DNA of 64,000 nt from Paenibacillus yonginensis (GCF_001685395.1 NZ_CP014167.1:4782001-4846000), one strand, 5' to 3'. Numbered from the stretch's first letter, positions 44,381 through 53,436 are shown. Notes: generated by a model not told the origin, from the letters alone. A program made the numbers and translations.

Positions 44381-45796
44381 ATGAGCGATCTGAGAACGAC
44401 GGAAGCGGAATCCGCCACCCAGGAGCCTGTCTCTCAAGAAGAGACCGTGGTCCAGGAAGGCGTCCACAACTACAGCAGCGAACGCGACTGGGTCAAACCT
44501 GAAGACCCGCTCCTGCTGGAGCGTCTCGAATGGTTCCAGGATCAGAAGCTTGGCCTGATGATGCACTGGGGGCCTTATTCCCAGCTCGGGCTGGTCGAAT
44601 CGTGGGTGCTGAGCGACGGTGATGCGGACTGGGCCAGACATGACGTCGACTGGGGCGTGGACGGCGAAGAGCTGAAACGCGAATATTTTGCACTGAACAA
44701 AACGTTTAATCCGATCCGTTTCCAGCCCGAGCAATGGGCGGAGCTGGCGGCCGACAGCGGTTTTAAATATTTGACCTTTACGACCAAACACCATGACGGG
44801 TTCTGCATGTGGGATACCCATACGACCGACTACCGGATTACGGGGCCGGAGTGCCCGTTCCATACCCATAAATATGCGGACATCTGCAAGCAGCTGTTTG
44901 ATGCCTTCCGGGCCAAAGGTTTGGCGATTTCGGCGTATTTCTCCAAGGCGGATTGGCATACGCCTTATTACTGGGCGCCGGGCATGGAGAGAGGCAGCCA
45001 GATGTGGCGCGGTCCGTCCTACGATCCCAAGGAATACCCTTGGCTGTGGGAGCAGTTTGTCCAGTTCACGCATGATCAAATTATGGAGCTGATGACCCGT
45101 TACGGGCGGATCGATATGCTTTGGCTGGATGCGGGCTGGGTCAACGCCCGCCGGGATCAGGACATTCGCCTTGGCGAAGTCGTGGAGAAAGCAAGGGAGA
45201 TTCAACCTTGGCTGCTCACCGCAGATCGGACCGTAGGCGGACCTTATGAAAACCTGATTACGCCGGAGCAAACCCTGCCGGAGCGGCCGATGAACGTGCC
45301 TTGGGAAAGCTGTATCACCCTGGGAACTTCGTTCTCCTTCGGTTATGAGGATAAATACAAAACGCCGCGCCAGCTGGTGCACCTCCTGGTTGAAATCGTG
45401 GCCAAGGGTGGTAATCTGGCGCTCAATGTCGGCCCGCAGCCGGATGGGCGCCTGCCCAAGGGAGCCATTGCCGGCATGAAAGGGCTGGGGGCCTGGTTGA
45501 AGGTGAACGGGGAAGCGATCTACGGGACGCGGGTCTGCGAACCTTTTTCGGCCGGGAATATTCGTTTGACACGCAAGGGAGACACGGTTTATGCCATTAA
45601 CCTTTATCCGGATGAACAATCCAGAGTTCCAGGCAAGCTGCTGATTCCTCTGCAAATGGATGCGGAGCGTATCGGTTTGGTCGGCGGACCGGAGCAGCTG
45701 GCCTTTACCCGGACGGCGGAAGGGATTGAAGTCGAGCTTCCGGAAGGTCTCCGAAGCGGCGAAACGCCGATTGCCCATGTGCTTCGGATTCGATGA
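44381..45796 (+). CDS. Alpha-L-fucosidase, GH29 (second)
   Basis: 471 residues. After an acidic, probably disordered N-terminus (~35 residues, EAESATQEPVSQEETVVQEG) come GH29 motifs: WFQDQKLGLMMHWGPYSQLG, YLTFTTKHHDGFCMWDTHTT and YGRIDMLWLDAGWV, with Asp250 as likely nucleophile. It differs strongly from the first GH29 enzyme (extra loops around SKADWHTPYYWAPGMERGSQ), so the two probably cut different fucose linkages. No signal peptide. The ATG at 44381 follows TAGGAGGG. Confidence 0.92.
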   Translation: MSDLRTTEAESATQEPVSQEETVVQEGVHNYSSERDWVKPEDPLLLERLEWFQDQKLGLMMHWGPYSQLGLVESWVLSDGDADWARHDVDWGVDGEELKREYFALNKTFNPIRFQPEQWAELAADSGFKYLTFTTKHHDGFCMWDTHTTDYRITGPECPFHTHKYADICKQLFDAFRAKGLAISAYFSKADWHTPYYWAPGMERGSQMWRGPSYDPKEYPWLWEQFVQFTHDQIMELMTRYGRIDMLWLDAGWVNARRDQDIRLGEVVEKAREIQPWLLTADRTVGGPYENLITPEQTLPERPMNVPWESCITLGTSFSFGYEDKYKTPRQLVHLLVEIVAKGGNLALNVGPQPDGRLPKGAIAGMKGLGAWLKVNGEAIYGTRVCEPFSAGNIRLTRKGDTVYAINLYPDEQSRVPGKLLIPLQMDAERIGLVGGPEQLAFTRTAEGIEVELPEGLRSGETPIAHVLRIR

Positions 45797-45847
45797 CGAG
45801 GCAGCATAGGCTGCAAGAATGTCCAGCAGGAACGGAGGGGAGAACAA

Positions 45848-46879
45848 ATGAATTTAAGCGGAGTACCGGAGCCCAATCTGACTTACGCTCCCAATCACTA
45901 CATCTGCCGCAAAGCTCCCGGCAAGCTTGTGCTGGATGGGCGGCTGGATAAGCCTTTTTGGGCGGGAGCCGAATGGACGGAGGATTTCGTTGACATTGAA
46001 GGCGATCTTCGGCCCAAGCCGGCCAAACGGACGCGGGTGAAAATGCTGTGGGACGACGACTATTTTTATTTCGGCGCGGAGCTGATGGAGGATCAAATCT
46101 GGGCGACGCTGACGAAGCGAGATTCGGTTATTTTTTACGATAATGACTTTGAAATCTTCATCGATCCGGACGGCGATACACACCAGTATTACGAATTCGA
46201 AGTTAACGCGCTGAACACGGTGTGGGATCTGCTGCTCATCAAGCCTTACCGGGACGGAGGCCCGCCGGTCAATGGATGGGATATTCAAGGCTTGCAGACA
46301 GCGGTCTACATCGACGGGGAACTCAACAAGCCGGGTGCGGCTAATCGGATGTGGAGCGTGGAAGTCGCCATGCCGTGGTCGGTGCTGAAGGAATGTGCTG
46401 CAGAAGGGAGACCGCCCGAGGCGGGGCAGTTCTGGCGCGTCAACTTCTCGCGGGTAGAGTGGCGGACGGAGGTTAAAGACGGTGGATACGTCAAGGTATT
46501 GAACCCGGCAACAGGCAAACCTTACCCGGAGGAGAACTGGGTCTGGTCGCCGCAGGGCCTCATTAACATGCATTATCCGGAGCTGTGGGGATATGTGGTT
46601 TTTGCAGAGGGAGATAAGCCAGCAGGCTTTGAGATTCCGAAGGACGAATACATCAAATGGAAGCTGAGACGGCTGTATTACCGGCAGCGCAATCATTTTG
46701 CCGAGACAGGAGCTTTCTCGGAAGATCTGGCCGTACTGGCCGGAGATTTCCTGGAGGACGTGCGGCAAATCCGGCCGCGTATCGAAACGACAACCCGGAC
46801 GTTCCTGATTTCCGCGCCTTCGGCGGATGGAACCGGCACTTTCTATATCCGTGAAGACGGAAAATTGTGGAAGGAGTGA
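45848..46879 (+). CDS. CBM9-like carbohydrate-binding domain protein
   Basis: 343 residues made almost entirely of a family 9-like carbohydrate-binding module: LVLDGRLDKPFWAGAEWTED, RVKMLWDDDYFYFGAELMED, NDFEIFIDPDGDTHQYYEFE, MWSVEVAMPWSVL and FWRVNFSRVEWRT. There is no catalytic domain and no signal peptide, so it would bind sugar in the cytoplasm. The last ~70 residues are helical. GGAGGGGAG precedes the ATG. It ends 9 bp before the transglutaminase-like gene, so the two are coupled and may act together. Confidence 0.85.
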   Translation: MNLSGVPEPNLTYAPNHYICRKAPGKLVLDGRLDKPFWAGAEWTEDFVDIEGDLRPKPAKRTRVKMLWDDDYFYFGAELMEDQIWATLTKRDSVIFYDNDFEIFIDPDGDTHQYYEFEVNALNTVWDLLLIKPYRDGGPPVNGWDIQGLQTAVYIDGELNKPGAANRMWSVEVAMPWSVLKECAAEGRPPEAGQFWRVNFSRVEWRTEVKDGGYVKVLNPATGKPYPEENWVWSPQGLINMHYPELWGYVVFAEGDKPAGFEIPKDEYIKWKLRRLYYRQRNHFAETGAFSEDLAVLAGDFLEDVRQIRPRIETTTRTFLISAPSADGTGTFYIREDGKLWKE

Positions 46880-46888
46880 GTGAACCCT

Positions 46889-49516
46889 ATGGAGCTGAAA
46901 ACCCCGGTATTTTCGCTGAGTGAGCAGGAGCTGCTGAACATGGAGCAGCGGTTTAAGGAGAAGCTGGACATTGGCAGTGCGCGCCGGCAGGAGCTGTTCG
47001 GCGTATTCGACGAGCCTTTGACGGCAGAGGAGCGTTTCTCGCTGCAATTCTTGTATGCTTACATGCCGTTAAACGACATGGCGGACTACAGCGGGGAGTT
47101 GTTTCTTTCGCATGTCCGGCAGGCGCTGGCAACCCGCAGACAAATGGAGTGGGGCAGCCGGATTCCGGATTCTGTTTTTCTGCATTTTGTGCTGCCTTAC
47201 CGCGTCAACAACGAAAATATCGAGGACTACCGCAGGGTCATCCATGAAGAGCTGGGTCCCCGCGTTCAAGGGCTGACCATGGAGGAAGCGATTCTGGAGG
47301 CCAATTACTGGTGCCATGAAAAAGCGACTTATATCGGCAGCGACCTGCGCACACTTTCGCCGATCGGCATGATCCGCAGCGCCAGAGGACGCTGCGGGGA
47401 AGAATCGACGCTTTGCGTGTCCGCACTGCGCAGCATCGGGATTCCGGCACGCCAGTGCTACACGCCGCGCTGGGCCCACTGCGACGACAATCATGCCTGG
47501 GTCGAAGCCTGGGCCGATGGCAAATGGCATTATATCGGCGCCTGCGAACCGGAAGCGCGGCTGGATCAAGGCTGGTTCAGCGGCCCGGCGCGGCGGGCGA
47601 TGCTGGTGCATTCCCGCGTGCCCGCGCAGTATACCGGGCCCGAGGACATCACGTATTCCGACAAGTGGCATACGGAGATCAACCTGCTGGACAACTACGC
47701 GCCTGCCCGCACGATCACGGTCAGCGTCAGGGACAGCAGTGGTGCAGCGGTGTCCGGCGCTACCGTTCAGTTCTTGCTGTACAACTATGCCGAGCTGTAC
47801 CCGCTGGCGCAGCTGGAGACGGACACGCAGGGAGAAGTCAGCTTCAAAACGGGCTACGGGGAGCTGTTTGTCCGGGCCGCTCATAAGGATCGGTGGGGGC
47901 AATGCCAATTGACCGCTGCGGAGGCCAAACGTTTGGAGATCATGTTAAGTCAAACCGGGCAGCCGCAGGCATCCGAAGATTTTATCATGGTGCCGCCGCC
48001 GGAAATTCCGGATCCCGAGCTCGCGCCCCTTACGGAGGAAGCGCTGGAGCGCCATGCCGCCCGGGTCGCGGAAGGAGCCGCCATCCGTGCGGCTTACGAA
48101 GCCACTTTCATAAGCGAACCGGAAGCCGTAGAATTGGCGCGCGGACTCAAGCTGCCCGAAGACCGCGTGTGGGCCGTATTGGAGAAAGCGCGCGGCAATT
48201 CGCAGGACATCGCTGCTTTCCTTAAGGAGCAGTCGCCCATACATGGAGAATGGGCGCTTAAGCTGCTGGAAGCGCTGAATGACAAGGATTTGATCGACAC
48301 CGGCAGGGAAGTGCTGGTGGATCATCTGGAAGGGGCTATGCCGCTGCTCGGCGGACAGGAAGAGGAGGTCTTCAGCCGTTATATTTTGCGGCCAAGAGTG
48401 TATTATGAAATGCTCACGCCTTACCGGAAGGCGATCCAGGCTGCATTTACGGCAGAGGAAGCCGCGGAATTCCGCGAGGACCCTTCACGTTTGGTAGAGT
48501 TTCTAAATCAGGAATGGGAGATTCGGGACGATTTGACCCACCTCCGCGGGAAAGCAGCGCCAGGCGGCACCTTCGCCTTGAAGAAAGGCGACTCCGGTTC
48601 CATTGATCTTTGTTTCGTGGCGGTTTGCCGCAGTCTGGGCATCCCGGCAAGGCTGCATCCCAGCGAGCTGTACCCTCAGTATAAAGCTGAAAGCGGATGG
48701 CAGGTCGCCGAGTTTGAAGGTCATCCACGGACGATAGCCAGCTCCAAGCAGGACACCCGCGAGACCGGCACCCTTTGTTTGATAAGCGAGTCAGAGTCCG
48801 GCCCGGAGGCCTCCTATAATGAAAACTTTACGTTGGCCAGACTGGAGAACGGAATTTATAAAACCTTGATTTACCCGCACGCCAAAAAAGATTTCGCTGA
48901 GCCGCTGGAGGTTGAAGCCGGCGAATACCGGCTTACCACGGGCATCCGGCTTAAGGAAGGCACCGTCTACGGCCGGTTCGCCTATTTTGAGCTGCAGCCC
49001 GGCAAGGAAATCACGGTGCCGATTACTTTCCATCAGCCGGAGCAGGCTATTCCGGTGTTGGGACAGGTCGATCCGGCAGCCGGATTTACGGCCGGTAATG
49101 AAGGGGCAGGCATCATCCGGCTTGGGGACCAGGCTGCGGACAAAGGCGCCGTGGTCGCCTTTGTGGACCCGTCCCGCGAGCCGTCCAAACATCTGCTGCG
49201 GGAATCGGCCGAGCTGGCGGAGGCTTTTGATGCGGCCGGCGCTCCGCTTCTGTTCGTAACGGGTGGCTTGGATATGGCGGCATTAGCGGAGCTGGAGGCT
49301 GCCCATCCGGGGCTTCCCTCCATCGCCGGCTTTGTGCTGGACCCGGCAGGCGAAAGCCTGCAGGCTTTCGCCAAAGCAGCCCCCCTCGGCGGCTCGGGAT
49401 ACCCTTATTTGTACGTGCTGGACCACGGGTGCCGCATCCGGTATCAGGAATCGGGATACAAACCCGGCAGCGGCAAAGAAGCGCTGGGCATTCTGACAGG
49501 CATTCAATCTAATTAG
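46889..49516 (+). CDS. Transglutaminase-like (PNGase-fold) multidomain protein
   Basis: 875 residues, no signal peptide. The first ~240 residues hold a transglutaminase-like core: Cys169 in GRCGEESTLCVSALRSIGIP, His202 in DDNHAWVEAWADGKW, then WHYIGACEPEARLDQGWF. The spacing and the CE pair resemble peptide:N-glycanases, but the third catalytic Asp appears replaced by Gly. Residues ~270-355 look like an Ig/carboxypeptidase-regulatory domain. A second, cysteine-free copy (GDSGSIDLCFVAVCRSLGIP) lies near residue 585, and the C-terminal ~130 residues look thioredoxin-like without CxxC. The ATG at 46889 is chosen over GTG 46880, which is too close to GGAG. Function unproven; amide or glycopeptide cleavage is an inference. 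Confidence 0.8.
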   Translation: MELKTPVFSLSEQELLNMEQRFKEKLDIGSARRQELFGVFDEPLTAEERFSLQFLYAYMPLNDMADYSGELFLSHVRQALATRRQMEWGSRIPDSVFLHFVLPYRVNNENIEDYRRVIHEELGPRVQGLTMEEAILEANYWCHEKATYIGSDLRTLSPIGMIRSARGRCGEESTLCVSALRSIGIPARQCYTPRWAHCDDNHAWVEAWADGKWHYIGACEPEARLDQGWFSGPARRAMLVHSRVPAQYTGPEDITYSDKWHTEINLLDNYAPARTITVSVRDSSGAAVSGATVQFLLYNYAELYPLAQLETDTQGEVSFKTGYGELFVRAAHKDRWGQCQLTAAEAKRLEIMLSQTGQPQASEDFIMVPPPEIPDPELAPLTEEALERHAARVAEGAAIRAAYEATFISEPEAVELARGLKLPEDRVWAVLEKARGNSQDIAAFLKEQSPIHGEWALKLLEALNDKDLIDTGREVLVDHLEGAMPLLGGQEEEVFSRYILRPRVYYEMLTPYRKAIQAAFTAEEAAEFREDPSRLVEFLNQEWEIRDDLTHLRGKAAPGGTFALKKGDSGSIDLCFVAVCRSLGIPARLHPSELYPQYKAESGWQVAEFEGHPRTIASSKQDTRETGTLCLISESESGPEASYNENFTLARLENGIYKTLIYPHAKKDFAEPLEVEAGEYRLTTGIRLKEGTVYGRFAYFELQPGKEITVPITFHQPEQAIPVLGQVDPAAGFTAGNEGAGIIRLGDQAADKGAVVAFVDPSREPSKHLLRESAELAEAFDAAGAPLLFVTGGLDMAALAELEAAHPGLPSIAGFVLDPAGESLQAFAKAAPLGGSGYPYLYVLDHGCRIRYQESGYKPGSGKEALGILTGIQSN

Positions 49517-49533
49517 GGAAGGTGATCCTAAGC

Positions 49534-50667
49534 ATGGAGCCTACATCATTTGATCAGCCGGAGCAAACGGCGGCACTCAGACAGCCGGAATTGGCCAATA
49601 AGGAGACGGCACAGCTTAAGCCGTACCGGGTAGTTGGTTATGTCGGCGACCGCGATTTGCCGGGATTAAACCGGGAAGATGCCATGAAGCTGACCCACTT
49701 AAATATCGCGTTTGGCCATGTCAACAACGATGAAATTCAGACCGGGCATCTGATCAGCCTGGAGCTGCTGTCCGGAATCAAACGGATGAACCCGGGCCTT
49801 GCCGTCCTGCTGTCAGTCGGAGGCTGGAGCGCCGGCGGGTTCTCCGAAGCCGCCTCGACGCCGGAAGGCCGGCTGAGGATGGCTGCCTCCGCTGTTAGAG
49901 TTGTCACGGATTACGCCATCGACGGGATTGACCTGGACTGGGAATATCCCTGCTACTCGGAGGCAGGCATCGCGTCCAGTCCGGCAGACAAAACCAACTT
50001 CACGCTGCTGCTCGCCGCAATCCGCGAAGCTTTGGACGTGGCAGGCGCCAAAGACGGACGCCATTACCTGCTTACGATTGCGGCTGGTGCCGACCAATAT
50101 TACCTGGATGGCACCGAAATGGACCAGGCGCAGCAATACCTGGATTACGTGCAGTTGATGACCTACGACATGCGCGGCGGCTTCCAGACGTTAACCGGGC
50201 ATCATACCAATCTCTATACGGGAACAGGGGATTTGTTCCGGATCAGCGCCCATGCTTCGGCGCAAATGTTTATCCGGGCCGGGGTACCTAAGGAGAAGCT
50301 GCTGCTGGGCGCCGCTTTTTATTCCCGCATGTGGAAGGAGGTCCCGAACCACAATCAGGGCCTCTATCAGATGACCGCCAGCTCCGGCGGGTACGGGCCC
50401 GATTACGGCGAGCTGGCCGCCAAATATATGGGCAAAAACGGCTACCAACGTTATTGGGATGATGAAGCCAAAGCGCCTTATCTTTTTGACGGCAGCACGT
50501 TTATTACTTATGACGATGAGCAGTCGATCGCCTGCAAATGCCAATATATCAAAGAGCAGGGGCTGGGCGGAATCATGTTTTGGGAATACAAATGCGACCC
50601 GGACCGTGTCCTTTTGAACGCAATTGACCGGGCCTTTGCACAGGAGAAGCTTTCGTCCTCCCATTAA
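49534..50667 (+). CDS. GH18 glycoside hydrolase (chitinase / endo-beta-N-acetylglucosaminidase type)
   Basis: 377 residues. The GH18 catalytic motif DxxDxDxE is complete as DGIDLDWEYP; SVGGWSAGGFSEAA, QLMTYDMRGGF and GGIMFWEYKCD are the other barrel signatures. GH18 enzymes cut beta-1,4 bonds next to N-acetylglucosamine using the substrate's own acetamido group. There is no signal peptide and no binding module, unlike secreted chitinases, so it should work on imported oligosaccharide. The ATG at 49534 is 7 bases after AAGGTGAT. Last gene of the glycan operon, with a terminator behind it. Confidence 0.92.
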   Translation: MEPTSFDQPEQTAALRQPELANKETAQLKPYRVVGYVGDRDLPGLNREDAMKLTHLNIAFGHVNNDEIQTGHLISLELLSGIKRMNPGLAVLLSVGGWSAGGFSEAASTPEGRLRMAASAVRVVTDYAIDGIDLDWEYPCYSEAGIASSPADKTNFTLLLAAIREALDVAGAKDGRHYLLTIAAGADQYYLDGTEMDQAQQYLDYVQLMTYDMRGGFQTLTGHHTNLYTGTGDLFRISAHASAQMFIRAGVPKEKLLLGAAFYSRMWKEVPNHNQGLYQMTASSGGYGPDYGELAAKYMGKNGYQRYWDDEAKAPYLFDGSTFITYDDEQSIACKCQYIKEQGLGGIMFWEYKCDPDRVLLNAIDRAFAQEKLSSSH

Positions 50668-50722
50668 CAGCTGCCAAAGTGGAATGAACTCTCTGAAACA
50701 GCTATCAAAAAGTTTCTGCCCA

Positions 50723-50757
50723 AAAAGGCGCCGGTCTATATGATCGGTGCCTTTTTT
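50723..50757 (+). terminator. Intrinsic terminator of the glycan operon
   Basis: AAAAAGGCGCCG and CGGTGCCTTTTTT pair (one G-U) with an 11-base loop and a T-run. Confidence 0.88.
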
Positions 50758-50911
50758 GTTGTCTATTTATTTTTTGTAATTAATTGATATTTTTATGTAA
50801 ATAAGCTTTTGATTTGTTCTGTTACTATGATCCATATACAAACGGAAAAGGGGCTTATTATATTCTGCAGATCAAATCGAAGTTGTCCCTGATATATAGC
50901 CGGATATATAA

Positions 50912-50970
50912 ATACCCCTAAGAATTTGAGGGGAACAGCCCATCGGGCTGCCCTTCATTCTTAGGGGTAT
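50912..50970 (-). terminator. Long hairpin terminator of sodA
   Basis: ATACCCCTAAGAA (50912-50924) pairs with TTCTTAGGGGTAT (50958-50970), a perfect 13-bp stem, with an inner CAGCCC/GGGCTG stem. It begins 50 bp past the sodA stop; the T-run is poor on both strands. Confidence 0.75.
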
Positions 50971-51019
50971 CGTTAACTGAAAAAGGAAGGATTCCTTTTT
51001 CTCTTAAGTCTCAGCGAGC

Positions 51020-51628
51020 TTACTTCGCAGCGTTGTAACGTTTCTCAACTTCGTCCCAGTTAACAATATTCCAGAAAGCGGCGATGTAGTCAGGGCGTTT
51101 GTTTTGGTAGTTCAGGTAGTAAGCATGCTCCCAAACATCCAGACCCAGGATAGGTGTAGCACCTTCCATGATCGGGTTGTCTTGGTTAGGCGTGCTGGAA
51201 ACGACCAGTTTGCCGTCTTTCACGGACAACCATGCCCAGCCGCTGCCGAAGCGGGTAGTAGCTGCTTTAGTGAAATCTTCTTTGAATTTCTCGAAGCCGC
51301 CAAGCTCGCTGTCGATCGCTGCAGCCACGTTGCCTTTAGGAGCGCCGCCGCCGTTTGGCCCGATAACTTCCCAGAACAGGGAGTGGTTGGCATGGCCGCC
51401 GCCATTGTTGCGGACAGCTGTGCGGATGTTTTCAGGAACAGCGTCCAGGTTAGCGATCAATTCTTCAACGGATTTGCTTTGCAGTTCAGGAGCGCTTTCC
51501 AAAGCAGAGTTGAGGTTGGTCACATATGTATTATGGTGACGGTCGTGGTGGATGTTCATTGTAGTTTCGTCGATATGCGGTTCGAGAGCGTTAGCTGGGT
51601 AAGGCAATGCTGGCAATTGATGAGCCAT
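51020..51628 (-). CDS. sodA: Superoxide dismutase, Mn/Fe type
   Basis: 202 residues, full length for bacterial Mn/Fe SOD. The metal ligands can be placed: His27 (NIHHDRHH), His82 (NHSLFW), and Asp and His in the signature [21 protein letters not shown] and the Gly77-Gly-Gly (NNGGGHANH) are typical of the Mn form. It converts superoxide to peroxide and oxygen in the cytoplasm. GAGGAGGAAT precedes the ATG and a near-consensus sigma-A promoter lies upstream. Protein and codon use suggest high expression. Confidence 0.97.
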   Translation of the reverse strand: MAHQLPALPYPANALEPHIDETTMNIHHDRHHNTYVTNLNSALESAPELQSKSVEELIANLDAVPENIRTAVRNNGGGHANHSLFWEVIGPNGGGAPKGNVAAAIDSELGGFEKFKEDFTKAATTRFGSGWAWLSVKDGKLVVSSTPNQDNPIMEGATPILGLDVWEHAYYLNYQNKRPDYIAAFWNIVNWDEVEKRYNAAK

Positions 51629-51673
51629 TATAAATTCCTCCTCAAAGTGGGTATTAACTTGCTTACAACAGAC

Positions 51674-51702
51674 ATTGTAAAGAACTTTCCCAACTTAGTC
51701 AA
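51674..51702 (-). promoter_or_regulatory. sodA promoter
   Basis: Minus strand TTGACT (51702-51697), 17-bp spacer, TACAAT (51679-51674), 45 bp before the ATG. Confidence 0.75.
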
Positions 51703-51780
51703 CAACTATGTATCATAAGTTGCGGATTTAAAGGCCGGCTGTTCGAGAACCGGCTGTTTAATCCGAGCTTTTAAATTCCT

Positions 51781-52422
51781 TTATTCCTCCTGCGCTTTCC
51801 GGGAAATCACGTAAGTACAGCAGCTCCCGCCTTTGGCCAAACATTCAGTCCGCTGAACGTCCGTGCCGAGCAGAGACTGGAACAGCTCAAGCTCGCAGCT
51901 GCAGGCGTGATTATAGACATTGGCCACCTGGAAAATCGGGCAATTGTACTCCTTCAGCACAAATTGCCCGTTATCCAGCTCTTCGCATTCGGCCATATAG
52001 CCGCCTTCATTCTGCATATCTGCCAGTAGGCGGACTTTCCCCCGCAGATCCTCGCCGGACATCTTAGGTTCATAATTCCGCATCAGCTTCAGCTTCCGGC
52101 GTTCAAACAGCCGGCCAACCATATCTTCACCGGCTTCTTCAGCAAGCTCGCCAAGCAAATCCAGGGCCACCTTATGATACGTTTTGGGAAACATTCCGTC
52201 GGCATGTTCAGTCAGTGCATAAACGGACGTCGGCCGGCCCATCGTCTGCCGCTGCAAACGAGGTTCAATGAGGTTGTCTCTCTCAAGCGTCCCCAAATGG
52301 CGGCGAACCGCCATTTCAGTAATGCCGAGCTCGGCCGCCATTTCCTTGGCCGTTAACGGTCCGCGGGTTTTCAGCAGATGGAGCAGGTATTCCCTTGTCG
52401 GCATTTCTTTCATTTTGTTCAA
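51781..52422 (-). CDS. SufR/DeoR-like regulator with Fe-S-type cysteine domain
   Basis: 213 residues. A winged helix covers residues 7-70 ([39 protein letters not shown]). The C-terminal part has clustered cysteines: [20 protein letters not shown], then [16 protein letters not shown]. This is the arrangement of SufR and its relatives, which bind an Fe-S cluster and sense oxidative or iron stress. TTG start, 7 bases after GGAGG; the start overlaps the trhO stop (TTGA), so it is coupled to trhO. sodA follows on the same strand from its own promoter. Confidence 0.8.
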   Translation of the reverse strand: MNKMKEMPTREYLLHLLKTRGPLTAKEMAAELGITEMAVRRHLGTLERDNLIEPRLQRQTMGRPTSVYALTEHADGMFPKTYHKVALDLLGELAEEAGEDMVGRLFERRKLKLMRNYEPKMSGEDLRGKVRLLADMQNEGGYMAECEELDNGQFVLKEYNCPIFQVANVYNHACSCELELFQSLLGTDVQRTECLAKGGSCCTYVISRKAQEE

Positions 52423-53333
52423 AGAGAAACCTCCGTCTTCTCATAAATGTAATTGGCAGGTGCATGCTCGCGGCATTCGGAAGAACAGAAGCGGTGATGA
52501 GTCTCCTCGCATTCCTCGCAGCAGACATGCTGCAAATTGCAGGTCGGGCAGTTGATGTAACGATCATGCGTTTTGCCGCAGTGGTAACATTTCGCAATGA
52601 CCACGTCTTCTTCGGTGCGGTTAATCGGCACGGAGATGCGTTCGTCGAACACATAACATTTTCCGTCAAACAAATGGCCCTGCACTTCGGGATCCTTGCC
52701 ATAGGTCACGATTCCGCCCTCAAGCTGGTTGACGTCCTGGAAACCTTCGTCGATCAGGAAGCCAGTCAGCTTCTCGCAGCGGATACCGCCGGTGCAGTAA
52801 GTCAGCACCTTCTTGTCCTTGAACTGGCTCATATTGGCGCGGATCCATTCAGGGAATTCCCGGAAGGATTCAACATCGGGACGGATAGCGCCGCGGAAAT
52901 GGCCGATTTCGTATTCATAATCGTTGCGTCCGTCGATGACAACTACGTCTTCCTGCTGCAGCTGCTCGTGAAATTCTTTAGGCGAAAGACGTTTGCCGAA
53001 TTTGGTATTCGGATCAAGCGGATTCTCGTATCGGAAAGTGACCAGCTCCTGCTTATGGCGGACGAACATTTTTTTGAACGTATGGCCTTCGACCTCGTCG
53101 ATTTTAAAGACGGTATCCGCAAACAGGGGATTGCTGCGCAGGTCGTTCATGTATTGCTCGGTCTGCTCCCAGGTGCCGGAGACGGTTCCGTTAATGCCTT
53201 CCGAGGCGATCAGGATACGGCCTTTGAGTCCCAGATCCTTGCAGTATTGCAGATGCTCGGCGGTGAAAGCCGCCGGATCTTCAATGTGAACAAATTTATA
53301 ATAAAGCAACACGCGATAAGTTTGATTATTCAA
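52419..53333 (-). CDS. trhO: tRNA uridine(34) hydroxylase TrhO (rhodanese-like)
   Basis: 304 residues, matching TrhO/YbfQ. An N-terminal ferredoxin-like domain ([33 protein letters not shown]) is followed by a rhodanese domain with active-site loop [20 protein letters not shown]. The C-terminal ~65 residues are rich in cysteine pairs ([24 protein letters not shown]), probably zinc-binding. TrhO makes 5-hydroxyuridine at tRNA position 34 using O2 in Gram-positives. First gene of a two-gene operon with the SufR-like regulator. Confidence 0.95.
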   Translation of the reverse strand: MNNQTYRVLLYYKFVHIEDPAAFTAEHLQYCKDLGLKGRILIASEGINGTVSGTWEQTEQYMNDLRSNPLFADTVFKIDEVEGHTFKKMFVRHKQELVTFRYENPLDPNTKFGKRLSPKEFHEQLQQEDVVVIDGRNDYEYEIGHFRGAIRPDVESFREFPEWIRANMSQFKDKKVLTYCTGGIRCEKLTGFLIDEGFQDVNQLEGGIVTYGKDPEVQGHLFDGKCYVFDERISVPINRTEEDVVIAKCYHCGKTHDRYINCPTCNLQHVCCEECEETHHRFCSSECREHAPANYIYEKTEVSL

Positions 53334-53372
53334 GTTGATTTAACTCCTGTTCTAATTAAGTGATAATGATCG

Positions 53373-53401
53373 ATTTTAAGACAATAAAAATAGTTAGTCA
53401 A
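53373..53401 (-). promoter_or_regulatory. trhO promoter
   Basis: Minus strand TTGACT (53401-53396), 17-bp spacer, TAAAAT (53378-53373), 40 bp before the start. TGATAATGATCGA just downstream (plus-strand reading 53361-53373) is a half match to Fur/PerR boxes, too weak to assign. Confidence 0.65.
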
Positions 53402-53436
53402 CATATAAGTATAGAAAGTGTAAAATTGGCAGCATG

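Larger units (their letters stand above)
50668..51019. other. AT-rich intergenic stretch between two terminators
   Basis: Apart from the two terminators (50723-50757 and 50912-50970), the 150 bp between them are AT-rich and show no open frame with a ribosome site. No promoter is claimed. Confidence 0.6.

Noticed and set aside
44315..45847. 510-codon open frame on the minus strand
   Set aside because: Antisense to the second GH29 gene, whose motifs are clear.
45854..47047. 397-codon open frame on the minus strand
   Set aside because: Antisense to the CBM9-like gene and the start of the transglutaminase-like gene; no motif.
51733..51765. Terminator between the SufR-like gene and sodA
   Set aside because: CCGGCTG occurs twice as a direct repeat; the possible stem needs a bulge and has only a TTTAAA tail.
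53361..53378. Fur/PerR box before trhO
   Set aside because: TGATAATGAT fits one half only; the second half does not match.
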